A DNA stretch of 7,912 bases from Opitutaceae bacterium (GCA_005787865.1 SXZN01000028.1:1-7912); one strand, 5' to 3'; shown: positions 1 through 7,566, counted from the stretch's first letter. Numbers and translations: made by a program. The notes: a model not told the origin generated them from the letters alone.

Positions 1-912
1 TGCTCGATCAAGCAAGATCATGGAATCGCTCAATCGCTTGATATCACCACGCTGCTCGAGCTGTGCGCCCCCGCCATCGAGCGCCGCGAAAAAGTTGTCG
101 CCGAGCTGCCGATTCGCAACGTCAACCGCGTCGTCGGAACTATCACGAGCTATGAAGTCACCAAGAAACATGGTGCCGCGGGCCTGCCGGAGGATACGAT
201 CCGCATTCTTTTCAAGGGTTCCGCTGGGCAAAGTTTCGGCGCCTTCATGACGAAGGGCATGACTTTTTCAATTGAGGGCGATGCTAACGATTATGTCGGT
301 AAAGGCCTTTCGGGTGGGAAAATTATTATTTATCCGCCGCGGGATGCGACGTTCAAGTCCGAGGACAATATTATCATTGGTAATGTGGCGCTCTATGGCG
401 CTACCGGCGGCGAGCTTTATCTTCGCGGCCGCGCGGGCGAACGTTTTGCGGTGCGCAACTCCGGCGTCGACGCGGTGGTGGAAGGGGTCGGTGACCATGC
501 TTGCGAATACATGACGGGTGGTCGGGTCGTGGTCCTTGGTCTCACGGGGCGCAATTTTGCCGCCGGTATGTCGGGCGGTACCGCCTATGTGTTCGACGAG
601 GCGGGCGACTTCGCCTCGCGCGCTAACGTGCAGATGGTGGGACTGGAAAAGCTCGAGACAAAAGCCGAGATCGCCGCTCTTCGTCTGCTCATTGAGCAGC
701 ATTATAATTACACAAAGAGTCCGCGCGCGCAGCAAATCTTGAGCAATTGGGCGGCCGCGGTACCGAAATTCGTCAAGGTGCTGCCTAAAGATTACAAGCG
801 CATGCTGGCCTGCATTGATAAAGCTCAGGCGCAGGGCTTAACCGGCGACGAAGCCATCATGGCCGCCTTTGAGGAAAATGCTCGCGACACCTCGCGGGTA
901 GGCGGCAACTAA
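1..912 (+). CDS. gltB: Glutamate synthase large (alpha) subunit, C-terminal part (5' end outside window)
   Basis: The frame is open from base 1 to the TAA at 910-912 and gives 303 residues, so the gene begins upstream of the window; an ATG at 247 is internal. GltB makes glutamate from glutamine and 2-oxoglutarate in the cytoplasm; the visible part is the end of the FMN synthase domain and the C-terminal GXGXG beta-helix domain. Seen here: QDHG (residues 5-8), LPIRNVNR (36-43), GSAGQSFGAF (73-82), EGDANDYVGKGLSGGK (92-107), GATGGELYLRGRAGERFAVRNSG (starting at 133), GDHACEYMTGGR (164-175) and GRNFAAGMSGG (183-193). These are hallmark segments of the family. After about residue 234 (HYNYTKSPRAQ) comes the usual less conserved tail. 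The full protein is normally about 1500 residues, so roughly a fifth is present. gltD follows after 46 bp on the same strand, supporting a gltBD operon. No damage is seen. Confidence 0.97.
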   Translation, partial: CSIKQDHGIAQSLDITTLLELCAPAIERREKVVAELPIRNVNRVVGTITSYEVTKKHGAAGLPEDTIRILFKGSAGQSFGAFMTKGMTFSIEGDANDYVGKGLSGGKIIIYPPRDATFKSEDNIIIGNVALYGATGGELYLRGRAGERFAVRNSGVDAVVEGVGDHACEYMTGGRVVVLGLTGRNFAAGMSGGTAYVFDEAGDFASRANVQMVGLEKLETKAEIAALRLLIEQHYNYTKSPRAQQILSNWAAAVPKFVKVLPKDYKRMLACIDKAQAQGLTGDEAIMAAFEENARDTSRVGGN

Positions 913-958
913 GCGGCTCCGGCTTAAAACTCTCACTCACCCCTTAGACCTTTCCGCC

Positions 959-2440
959 ATGGGCAAACCTACCGGCTTCATCGAATACCTCCGCGAGATT
1001 CCCCTCGATCGTGCGCCGCTGGAGCGCGTGCACGATTACAAGGAATTTCACCACCACATGGAGGAGAAGAAGCTCCGTAACCAAGGTGCGCGTTGCATGA
1101 ATTGCGGCGTACCGTTCTGTCACACGGGCAAGCTCATCAGTGGCATGGCGGCTGGTTGTCCGATTAATAATCTGATCCCCGAGTGGAATGATCTCGTCTA
1201 CCGGGGTCAGTGGAAAGAAGCGCTCGATCGGCTGCATAAAACAAATAATTTCCCCGAGTTTACCGGTCGCGTTTGTCCCGCCCCTTGCGAGGGATCTTGT
1301 GTGCTCGGGATCAACGAGCCGGCGGTCACAATTAAGAACATTGAAGCGGCGATCACCGATCGCGGCTGGGATGAGGGCTGGGTGATCCCAACGGCTCCGG
1401 CGGTGCGTACAGGTAAAAAGGTCGCCATTATTGGCTCGGGTCCGGCTGGGCTTTCGGCCGCCGCGCAACTCAATTTAGCTGGTCATACCGTCACGGTATT
1501 TGAACGCGCTGATCGTCCCGGTGGCCTCCTCATGTATGGCATTCCTAACATGAAACTTGATAAGCAGGAGGTGGTCCTGCGGCGCATCCAGCACATGGAG
1601 CGGGAAGGAATTAAGTTTATTTGTAACGCCAACGTTGGAGAAAACGTTGAGCCGCAGGTTTTCCTGAAAGAATACGATGCCACCGTGATTTGCACGGGCG
1701 CCACATTGCCGCGCGACTTGCCGATCGAGGGCCGGAATTTAGCCGGGGTTCATTTCGCCATGGAATTCCTGACAGCGAATACCAAGGCCGTGCTCGGTCA
1801 AAAAGGGCCTAGTCCAATTCTGGGTACGGGTAAGGATGTCGTCGTGATTGGTGGTGGCGATACTGGCACTGACTGCGTCGGTACATCCATGCGCCATGGA
1901 TGCAAAAGTCTATTGCAGATCGAAATTCTCCCGAAGCCGCCGCTAGAGCGTGCCGCGGACAATCCTTGGCCGGAGTGGCCAAAGACCTATAAGATGGATT
2001 ACGGCCAAGAAGAAGCCGCCGCCAAATTCGGCGCGGATCCTCGAGTCTATCAGACGACCGTCAAAAAATTTATCGGCGATGCCCAAGGCAAGTTAAAGGA
2101 ACTCGTGACGGTGGAAATTAAATGGGAGAAAAATGATAAGGGCCAGTTTGTGCCCAAGGAGCAGCCTGGCACCGAGAAAACTCGGCCGGCTCAACTTGTG
2201 CTATTGGCCATGGGTTTTCTCGGGCCCGAGCAGGCTTTATTAAAAGAAATTAACATCGAAACCGACGCGCGCTCTAACATTAAGGCTGAACACGAAAAGT
2301 ATACGACGAGCCTCAAGAGCGTTTTTGCCGCCGGCGATTGTCGTCGCGGGCAAAGTTTAGTCGTCTGGGCGATCAACGAAGGTCGCGGCGCGGCCCGCGA
2401 ATGCGATCGTTACCTGATGGGCGCGACGGATCTGCCGTAA
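959..2440 (+). CDS. gltD: Glutamate synthase small (beta) subunit, NAD(P)H-dependent
   Basis: This 493-residue protein supplies electrons from NAD(P)H through FAD and iron-sulfur clusters to GltB. The N-terminal half carries the cluster-binding cysteines: C46, C49, C54 and C67 (CMNCGVPFC then GCPINNLIPEWNDLVYRG), then C106, C110 and C114 (CPAPCEGSC). The FAD-binding dinucleotide fold starts at VAIIGSGPAGLSAAAQL (155-171), followed by ERADRPGGLLMYGIPNMKL (182-200). The second nucleotide fold, for NAD(P)H, is VVVIGGGDTGTDCVG (294-308). The C-terminal FAD segment is VFAAGDCRRGQSLVVWAI (455-472). Length fits the long GltD form, slightly longer than the roughly 470 residues of the E. coli type, partly because of the spacing between C54 and C67. 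The ATG at 959 gives a start just before the conserved GFIEYLRE segment. No Shine-Dalgarno sequence precedes it (upstream bases are ACCTTTCCGCC). It is probably co-transcribed with gltB. The cofactor preference (NADH or NADPH) cannot be read with confidence. Confidence 0.97.
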   Translation: MGKPTGFIEYLREIPLDRAPLERVHDYKEFHHHMEEKKLRNQGARCMNCGVPFCHTGKLISGMAAGCPINNLIPEWNDLVYRGQWKEALDRLHKTNNFPEFTGRVCPAPCEGSCVLGINEPAVTIKNIEAAITDRGWDEGWVIPTAPAVRTGKKVAIIGSGPAGLSAAAQLNLAGHTVTVFERADRPGGLLMYGIPNMKLDKQEVVLRRIQHMEREGIKFICNANVGENVEPQVFLKEYDATVICTGATLPRDLPIEGRNLAGVHFAMEFLTANTKAVLGQKGPSPILGTGKDVVVIGGGDTGTDCVGTSMRHGCKSLLQIEILPKPPLERAADNPWPEWPKTYKMDYGQEEAAAKFGADPRVYQTTVKKFIGDAQGKLKELVTVEIKWEKNDKGQFVPKEQPGTEKTRPAQLVLLAMGFLGPEQALLKEINIETDARSNIKAEHEKYTTSLKSVFAAGDCRRGQSLVVWAINEGRGAARECDRYLMGATDLP

Positions 2441-2463
2441 AGCGCGGCGGGCGCCCCGACGCC

Positions 2464-2490
2464 AGTTGGAGATTTTTATAAATCCCAACT
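2464..2490. terminator. Inverted repeat at the convergent gltD / receptor-gene junction; possible bidirectional terminator
   Basis: AGTTGG (2464-2469) pairs with CCAACT (2485-2490), and GATTT (2471-2475) pairs with AAATC (2480-2484), with A2470 bulged and a TTAT loop (2476-2479). That makes 11 base pairs between two convergent genes, overlapping the receptor stop codon (TTA on the plus strand at 2476-2478). Position favours a shared transcription end. Against a classical Rho-independent terminator, no T-run follows the stem on either strand. I therefore call the structure with moderate confidence and its function with low confidence. Confidence 0.4.
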
Positions 2491-4554
2491 CACGCCTGCC
2501 GTGGGGAGCAGGGGTAACATCTCGCGGGGCTTCCGTTTCACAGTGAGGACGCCGCCGCTCACGCTCGTGTCGTAGTCGTAGGCGATCGCGTTGCTCCGAT
2601 CATAGGCGTTAAAAATATCGACGAAAACCTTCAGTTCGCCGTGACGCAGGGCGATCGTGCGCGAAGCTCGTAAATCAAGCCGATGATAAGCGGCTAACTG
2701 CGCGCCTAGGGTTGCGCCAAAGCTGCGGACGGTTACGCGGGAACCCGTGCTCAAGGTCGCGAGCGAATAGTTTACCAACGTGATGGGCCAGCCCGTGTGG
2801 TATTGCCACGCGGCGCTGAAGCGCCACTTGGCGTTCGGGCTGTAAGTGAGGTCAGCATAGAAAGCATGGCGCTGATCGCGCAGTCCCGGCAGGGTGACGA
2901 GGCCAACTTTTTCGCGGGCCTGCGAGAGGGCGTAACTCATCGTCCAGTCAAATTTCCCCTGACCACGGCGCTGCGCGAGTAACTCCACGCCTTGGGCTTC
3001 AGCCGAACTCGGTGCGAGTAAGAGGCGATCGGTTTGGGCCTCGGCAAAAACATTGTACGTATCGTAACGATTGAGCCAGTGCGGGCGCGGATGAGCAGTC
3101 AGGCGCTGGTAGGCTTCGACCCGAAGGTTGAGGCCCGACGCAAAGCGGTGATCGAGGCTCAACACGCGGTGTTGGGCTTGCTCCGAGCGTTGGAAGGTGG
3201 AGTCGCCAAATTGTACGGGCAACTCGTGCAACCCTTGGGCTTGCGCATAAACTCCCCAGGCCGCCCGCAAGGTGGTGCGCGAACTGAGGGTCAGGGCGGC
3301 GTTCAATCGTGGGCTGGTATCCGCATCCTGCGACGCCGTGTGACGGTCAAAGCGCAGGCCCGGTTCGAGCGTTAAAGCGGGGGTAACCGCGAGGCGTGGT
3401 GCGAGGAACAGGGCGGTCGTCGTATCTCTGGGCGACGGGGCGAGCGTAATCGTGCGCGGCACTCCGCTGAGGACCCCGCCGCTGACGACGGGATCTTCGC
3501 GGAAGAGATGGTAGGAATAATCGGCGCCCGATTGGGCGAATTCCCAGCCGCCGCGGAGATAAAAAGTCGGACTGGCCCCGTAGCTCCAGTCTTGGCGCAA
3601 ATCGTAAGTGGCCAATGAGCGACGGTCGCGGAGGTTGATTTGGTAACGATTGCCGTAAAGTCCGCTGCCGTCGCGGTGCCACGTAAGCCACGATGCGGTG
3701 GCGACGGTTTCGGCGGACAAATTATGATCAAATTGCGCGCGCCAGCGCCCCCAGAGGTAGTCGCTGTTGTAGGCACTCCGGAGTTCAGGCCCGTTATCAT
3801 CCAGTACGCGCAAGGTGTCGCCGGAGTGGAGCGCGTGCAGTGATAAGGTATGGCCGGGGGCGAGATCAAACTCGGCCTTAGTGTAGGCATCCCAGTAACG
3901 CGGGAAAATATCGTCGGCCCGGCCTTGGGCGCGCAGCGCAATATCGGGATAGCCGCGCCGGACGCTGCCAAACCACCGACCCGATCCGTCTGGGAAAGTG
4001 CCGGCGGCGCCCGCGCGCATGCTGGTGAGGCTTAGGCCGAGGGAGGCCTTGAGCTTCTGCCCGTTGGCATTGAGCGTTTCCATCGTGAGCACCCCAGCGG
4101 CACGGTTACCGTAGTCGGCATTAAAACCGCCGGTCATGAGGTCAAGTTGACGGATCGCGTGAAGGTCGATGATCGAAAGAGCGCCATCGACATCTTTGAG
4201 GTGAAATGGCTCCAGCAAATCAGCTCCGTCGAGGCGCACGAGTAATTGTCTTTGCGGTGCGCCGCGCACCCAGAACTTAGCGGTGAAATCATCAGCCGTA
4301 ACTCCGGGCAACCGCGCGATGGAGCGAAATAAATCTTCGCCCGCTTGCGGTAGGCTTTCCAGATCGCGTTGGCTCAAGGTTGAGGGCGAGCCAGCGCCAG
4401 CGTCCGTCAGATCAAAATGGCTGGGCGTAACCACAAAGCGCTCAAGCTGTACGGTCGACTCCGCTTTGGTTGGAGCGCGCTGGGCTTTGAGCGCGAGGGC
4501 CGAGGCCGTTAGGAGCACGCTTGTAACCGCCCATCGATAGCGAGACGGATTCAT
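2476..4554 (-). CDS. TonB-dependent outer-membrane receptor (substrate unknown)
   Basis: This 692-residue protein is an outer-membrane beta-barrel importer powered by TonB/ExbBD. Residues 1 to about 24 form a signal peptide (MNPSRYR, then a hydrophobic stretch, cleavage likely near LKA-Q25). ERFVVTPS (39-46) lies where a TonB box is expected. The plug domain spans about 55-160: GEDLFRSIARLPGV (72-85), WVRGAPQRQLLVRLDG (95-110), EPFHLKD (115-121) and LDLMTGGFNADYGNRAAGVL (137-156). The rest is barrel-like, with alternating aromatic strands and family segments RDQRHAFYADLTY (559-571), WQYHTGWP (583-590), HRLDLRASR (624-632) and FVDIFNAYDRSN (644-655). No carboxypeptidase-like or secretin/TonB short N-terminal extension is present, so it is a plain receptor and not a SusC-type or sigma-regulator transducer. 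The last residues are GVSWDL, ending in Leu instead of the usual terminal aromatic. An ATG at 4554 starts it, with no clear ribosome-binding site. It lies 58 bp after an esterase gene on the same strand. Plug motifs resemble vitamin, siderophore and sugar receptors alike, so the cargo cannot be named. Confidence 0.9.
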   Translation of the reverse strand: MNPSRYRWAVTSVLLTASALALKAQRAPTKAESTVQLERFVVTPSHFDLTDAGAGSPSTLSQRDLESLPQAGEDLFRSIARLPGVTADDFTAKFWVRGAPQRQLLVRLDGADLLEPFHLKDVDGALSIIDLHAIRQLDLMTGGFNADYGNRAAGVLTMETLNANGQKLKASLGLSLTSMRAGAAGTFPDGSGRWFGSVRRGYPDIALRAQGRADDIFPRYWDAYTKAEFDLAPGHTLSLHALHSGDTLRVLDDNGPELRSAYNSDYLWGRWRAQFDHNLSAETVATASWLTWHRDGSGLYGNRYQINLRDRRSLATYDLRQDWSYGASPTFYLRGGWEFAQSGADYSYHLFREDPVVSGGVLSGVPRTITLAPSPRDTTTALFLAPRLAVTPALTLEPGLRFDRHTASQDADTSPRLNAALTLSSRTTLRAAWGVYAQAQGLHELPVQFGDSTFQRSEQAQHRVLSLDHRFASGLNLRVEAYQRLTAHPRPHWLNRYDTYNVFAEAQTDRLLLAPSSAEAQGVELLAQRRGQGKFDWTMSYALSQAREKVGLVTLPGLRDQRHAFYADLTYSPNAKWRFSAAWQYHTGWPITLVNYSLATLSTGSRVTVRSFGATLGAQLAAYHRLDLRASRTIALRHGELKVFVDIFNAYDRSNAIAYDYDTSVSGGVLTVKRKPREMLPLLPTAGVSWDL

Positions 4555-4585
4555 TTTATTAAACGTCCGGCAGGATTATCAGATG

Positions 4586-4622
4586 AAAAATAGCGCGGCA
4601 TTCGGGTAAAGCTTAAGGCCGC
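4586..4622 (-). terminator. Weak terminator-like hairpin at the esterase gene 3' end
   Basis: Read on the minus strand, GCGGC (4622-4618) can pair with GCCGC (4599-4595), giving five G:C pairs around an 18-base loop. The short tract GCTATTTTT follows, with its T5 at 4590-4586. The hairpin includes the esterase stop codon (TAA, 4615-4613). The stem is short and the loop long, so it would be a weak or attenuating terminator at best. It is the only T-tract hairpin I see between the esterase and the receptor gene, and it leaves open whether the two share a transcript. Confidence 0.25.
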
Positions 4623-6169
4623 AGGGCGGTCGGCTGGGGTTTAGTGGTGGGCTCAAAATTATCCGTGCGGAACGGCGTGACGGGCAGACCATCGTTGGAG
4701 AAAAGATTGCAGACGGGGTTGTCCGCCCAGGCATAGCGCACCGCGAGTGGGGCTGGCACCGCGTCGCTCCAGACCTCGACTTGGTCGGGGGCAATAATTT
4801 TCCCACTCGCCCAATGCCAGACGTGATCGGCCCCGCAGATGGCGAAGCCTCGAGCTTCCTGCACATCAAAAGCACGCAGCGTGCTCCCAAAACAGTCGAT
4901 TGTAAGAGCGGCTTTATTTCCGACGATTTGGAGGTTTTTAAATTCAGGGCTGCGGTAGGGGAATTTCAGACCATAATCTTGGACGAGGGCCCAGCGCACG
5001 AGGCGGGAGGCGATGTCGCGTTTATTGCGTGGGTGAATGTCTTTGCCCTCGCCGAGGTCGATGATGACCGCTTGCCCAGTGTGGGGCAGGCGCAGCGCTT
5101 TCGTCTGGCTTTCGCGTAGTTCCGCCCAAGCACTTTCGCCGGGTGTAGCTTGTTCGTCTTTGAAATCGGCAAGTTGGACCCAATAAAACGCGAGATCGGG
5201 CTGTTGCCATTCGGCGCGCCACTGTTCGATGAGCAGCGGGAATAAATCGGCGTATTCGTAGGCGCGACCAGCATTGTTCTCCCCCTGATACCAAATTACG
5301 CCCTTAAGGCCGTAGCCGAGGGTGGGATGTACCATACCGTTAAAAATATTTCCCGGCCGAGCATTGCCGGTGAGCCAATTGCGGGGATCCGGGGGAGCGG
5401 ATTTAAGGGGCGGTTGGGCCGGCGCGTTGGCTGCTTTCCACTGCGCGATAGCTTGCTCGTAGTCAGACTGCGCTTGGCCGGAAAGCAGGGCTTTTTCCTT
5501 TTGGGTGGTGGAGCCAAGCAAGACTTCAAAGCGGCCATCTTTTTCGATGGTAGACCGGCGCATCCACGCCTCGGCGGCAGAACCGCCCCAGGAATTATCG
5601 ATCAGACCTACGGGCACGCCAAGCACTTCATGCAGATAGCGGCCGTATAAAAAGCCAATGGCGCTAAATTTCCTCGCGGTCGCTGGAGTCGCCGTCTGCC
5701 AGGCTCCTTTAAAATCATTCTGCGGTTCTTGGGTGCCGACTGCTGGGACCGAGATGAGACGAATTTGGGGACGGTGGGCGTTCGCTGCTTCGAGATCACC
5801 GTTCCAGTCGTTGCTGAGCTTAAATTGCATGTTGGATTGGCCAGAGCACATCCAGACTTCACCGACGAGCACGTCTTGAATAATGCGCGTGGTCGTGCCT
5901 TTGATCGTGATGGTCCGGGGGGCGGCGTTAGCGGGCAAGGCCGCTAGCTTAACGGACCATTTACCATCGGCTCCAGCGATGGCGGTTTGTTTATCGCCGG
6001 CAAAGGTGACGGTTATTTTAGTGCCCGGCGTATCCCAGCCCCACAGGGGATTAGACTGCTTCTGCTGCAGCACCATGTGATCACTTATAATAGCGGGGAG
6101 TTTAAGTTCCGCTCGCAAAGCGGAAGCGAACGTGAGTGCGACGATAAACAGAATGCCGATAATTTTCAT
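4613..6169 (-). CDS. Secreted sialate O-acetylesterase-family SGNH esterase
   Basis: The protein has 518 residues from the ATG at 6169. It belongs to the sialate O-acetylesterase (SASA) branch of SGNH hydrolases, which remove O-acetyl groups from sialic acids or, in many environmental bacteria, from acetylated plant or algal glycans. Residues 1 to about 20 are a signal peptide (MKII, hydrophobic core, ASA or LRA cleavage), so it acts in the periplasm or outside. Mature-protein landmarks: LPAIISDHMVLQQ near the N-terminus (24-36), VWMCSGQSNMQF (105-116) with nucleophile S112, GLIDNSWGGSAAEAWM (188-203), GVIWYQGENNAGR (290-302), FYWVQLADF (328-336), KDIHPRNK (376-383) with the catalytic Asp377/His379 pair, and NLFSNDGLPVTPFRTDNF (488-505), the usual C-terminal signature. 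All catalytic blocks are intact. An in-frame TTG at 6187 would add six residues, but the ATG puts the signal peptide at the N-terminus. No Shine-Dalgarno sequence is visible. The true substrate is unknown. Confidence 0.93.
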   Translation of the reverse strand: MKIIGILFIVALTFASALRAELKLPAIISDHMVLQQKQSNPLWGWDTPGTKITVTFAGDKQTAIAGADGKWSVKLAALPANAAPRTITIKGTTTRIIQDVLVGEVWMCSGQSNMQFKLSNDWNGDLEAANAHRPQIRLISVPAVGTQEPQNDFKGAWQTATPATARKFSAIGFLYGRYLHEVLGVPVGLIDNSWGGSAAEAWMRRSTIEKDGRFEVLLGSTTQKEKALLSGQAQSDYEQAIAQWKAANAPAQPPLKSAPPDPRNWLTGNARPGNIFNGMVHPTLGYGLKGVIWYQGENNAGRAYEYADLFPLLIEQWRAEWQQPDLAFYWVQLADFKDEQATPGESAWAELRESQTKALRLPHTGQAVIIDLGEGKDIHPRNKRDIASRLVRWALVQDYGLKFPYRSPEFKNLQIVGNKAALTIDCFGSTLRAFDVQEARGFAICGADHVWHWASGKIIAPDQVEVWSDAVPAPLAVRYAWADNPVCNLFSNDGLPVTPFRTDNFEPTTKPQPTALRP

Positions 6170-6289
6170 GGGGAAAAAGTAGGCCAACCAAATGGCTGAG
6201 GGGCGCGCTGAGGGGAGGGGTCCGTGATGAGAACGCAGGCTTCAGCGGTTGTAAAGTCCACCCTGCGGTGCCGAGCAAGCGCGCTAGTC
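6170..6289 (-). other. Intergenic region between proA and the esterase gene, likely holding the esterase promoter
   Basis: This 120-bp gap lies between the proA stop codon (TAG, 6292-6290) and the esterase ATG. It is the longest non-coding stretch in the window. On the minus strand, TTGCTC and TTTACA occur with a 17-base spacer (about 6274-6246), each matching only half of the sigma-70 consensus, so a promoter is plausible but weak. CGCAGG (6234-6239) and CCTGCG (6262-6267) could pair across a 22-base loop, a poor hairpin with no T-tract. No small gene or RNA is evident. A 12-bp-period direct repeat nearer the esterase is listed separately. Confidence 0.45.
6195..6215. repeat. Perfect 9-bp direct repeat, 12-bp period, upstream of the esterase
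   Basis: GCTGAGGGG occurs at 6195-6203 and again at 6207-6215, separated by CGC, followed by another AGGGG at 6216-6220. Seen from the esterase strand, the copies read CCCCTCAGC and lie about 26 and 38 bp upstream of the esterase ATG. The spacing is close to one helical turn, which would suit a regulator binding in tandem on one face of the DNA. Function is inference only; the repeat itself is directly visible. Confidence 0.5.
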
Positions 6290-7561
6290 CTACGCTCTAA
6301 TTTGGCCCGTGCCCCGCACCAAATATTTATAGGTGGTCAATTCTTCGAGGCCCATCGGACCGCGGGCGTGGAGTCGATCGGTGCTAATACCGATCTCCGC
6401 CCCAAAACCAAATTCGTGGCCGTCATTAAAACGGGTCGAGGCATTCCAAAGCACGACGGCACTATCAACGCCGGCGAGAAATTTTTCTGCAGTCGCGCTG
6501 TCCGCTGTCACAATGGTGTCCGTATGGTGAGAACCATGCCCCTCAATGTGCGCGATCGCCGCGGGGCAATCATCGACAATTTTGACCGCGAGAATGAGAT
6601 CGAGAAATTCAGTGCGAAAATCTTCAGGCGTGGCGGGTTGAGCGGGGAGATTATTTCGAGCGAGAATCGCGCGGGCGCGGGGCTCGGCGCGCAGTTGAAC
6701 GCCACGGGCCGTCAAGAGTTGCCCCGCACTCGCTAAAAATTCATCAGCGATCTCGCGGTGCACCAGGAGAGTTTCTAAGGCATTACAGACCCCCGGGCGG
6801 GAGCATTTGGCATTCACGGTAATGTTGGCCGCCATCGTCAGATCAGCGGCACAGTCCACGTAGAGTGCGCAAATTCCATCGTAATGTTTGATGACCGGAA
6901 CGCGGGCCTGCGCCGTCACGGCTTCGATTAGATCGCGACCGCCGCGGGGAATCAGCAAATCAATCACGCCGACTGCTTGGCTGAGTAAGCGCACGGACTC
7001 GCGATCAGTCACGGGAATCAGTTGGACCGCCGTGGCCGGTAATCCCGCTCGGAGTAAGCCGCGCCCGAGAGCGGCGGCGATGGCCAGATTGGAGGGCAGC
7101 GCTTCGGAGCCACCGCGTAAAATGACGGCATTGCCGCTTTTGAGGCAAAGCCCAGCGGCGTCGGCCGTGACATTGGGGCGCGATTCATAAATAAAGCCAA
7201 TGACACCCAGCGGCACGCGCACTTTAGAAAATTGTAAGCCGTTGGGTTGGGTCCATTCCGTGATTATTTTCCCCCCTGGAGTGGGAAGCGCCGCGATCTT
7301 GCGCAACCCCTGCGCGCAGGCGGCAAGGCGCGTTGGATTTAATTGGAGGCGGTCGATGAGCGCGGCCGTTTGGCCGGCTTGCCGAGCGGCCGCGACATCG
7401 CTGGCATTGGCTTGGAGAATGGTAACCTCCGCGGCCAGTAGTTCATCCGCCATCGCGTTGAGGGCCGTATCGATCTGCGTCGATGAGGTGCCCGCTAGGA
7501 TGCGGGCAGCGGCGCGCGCTTGCTGTCCAAGTTGGGCGATGAGTTGGGCAAGATCAGCCAT
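6290..7561 (-). CDS. proA: Gamma-glutamyl phosphate reductase (glutamate-5-semialdehyde dehydrogenase)
   Basis: This 423-residue cytoplasmic enzyme reduces gamma-glutamyl phosphate, the product of ProB, to glutamate-5-semialdehyde with NADPH, the second step of proline synthesis from glutamate. It has the aldehyde-dehydrogenase fold: VRVPLGVIGFIYESRPNVT (starting at 114), LKSGNAVILRGGSEA (140-154) for cofactor binding, DLLIPRGGRDL (201-211), VIKHYDGICALYVD (223-236), NAKCSRPGVCNALETLLVH (starting at 250) with catalytic C259, FGFGAEIGISTDRLHARGPMGLEELTTYKY (starting at 385). Length matches the family (about 415-420). All signature blocks are intact. The ATG at 7561 lies 5 bp after the proB stop codon, so translation is probably coupled to proB. 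No Shine-Dalgarno sequence is visible ahead of the ATG, which fits coupled re-initiation. The gene ends at a TAG (6292-6290). Confidence 0.97.
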   Translation of the reverse strand: MADLAQLIAQLGQQARAAARILAGTSSTQIDTALNAMADELLAAEVTILQANASDVAAARQAGQTAALIDRLQLNPTRLAACAQGLRKIAALPTPGGKIITEWTQPNGLQFSKVRVPLGVIGFIYESRPNVTADAAGLCLKSGNAVILRGGSEALPSNLAIAAALGRGLLRAGLPATAVQLIPVTDRESVRLLSQAVGVIDLLIPRGGRDLIEAVTAQARVPVIKHYDGICALYVDCAADLTMAANITVNAKCSRPGVCNALETLLVHREIADEFLASAGQLLTARGVQLRAEPRARAILARNNLPAQPATPEDFRTEFLDLILAVKIVDDCPAAIAHIEGHGSHHTDTIVTADSATAEKFLAGVDSAVVLWNASTRFNDGHEFGFGAEIGISTDRLHARGPMGLEELTTYKYLVRGTGQIRA

Positions 7562-7566
7562 GATAC

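Noticed and set aside
268..735. 155-codon open frame on the minus strand opposite gltB
   Set aside because: Lies entirely antisense to strongly conserved GltB sequence and has no recognisable protein features; long antisense frames are common in GC-rich genes.
944..1468. 174-codon open frame on the minus strand opposite gltD
   Set aside because: Antisense to the cysteine-rich and FAD-binding parts of GltD; composition (many Arg, Thr) fits a shadow frame.
3372..3971. 199-codon minus-strand frame inside the receptor gene
   Set aside because: Same strand but shifted frame within the TonB receptor barrel; the receptor frame is intact and has family motifs, while this one is Pro/Ser/Arg-rich with none.
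4555..4612. GATAAT as a -10 box for a receptor-gene promoter
   Set aside because: The hexamer 17 bases upstream (GAATGC) does not resemble a -35 box, so evidence is too thin to list a promoter.
6170..6187. Upstream TTG start for the esterase at 6187
   Set aside because: It would add MAYFFP ahead of the signal peptide; the ATG at 6169 places MKII and the hydrophobic core correctly and is the commoner start codon.
6224..6736. 170-codon plus-strand frame overlapping the 3' end of proA
   Set aside because: Mostly antisense to conserved ProA sequence, and no domain is recognisable. Its first 66 bases lie in the intergenic gap but show no convincing start signals.
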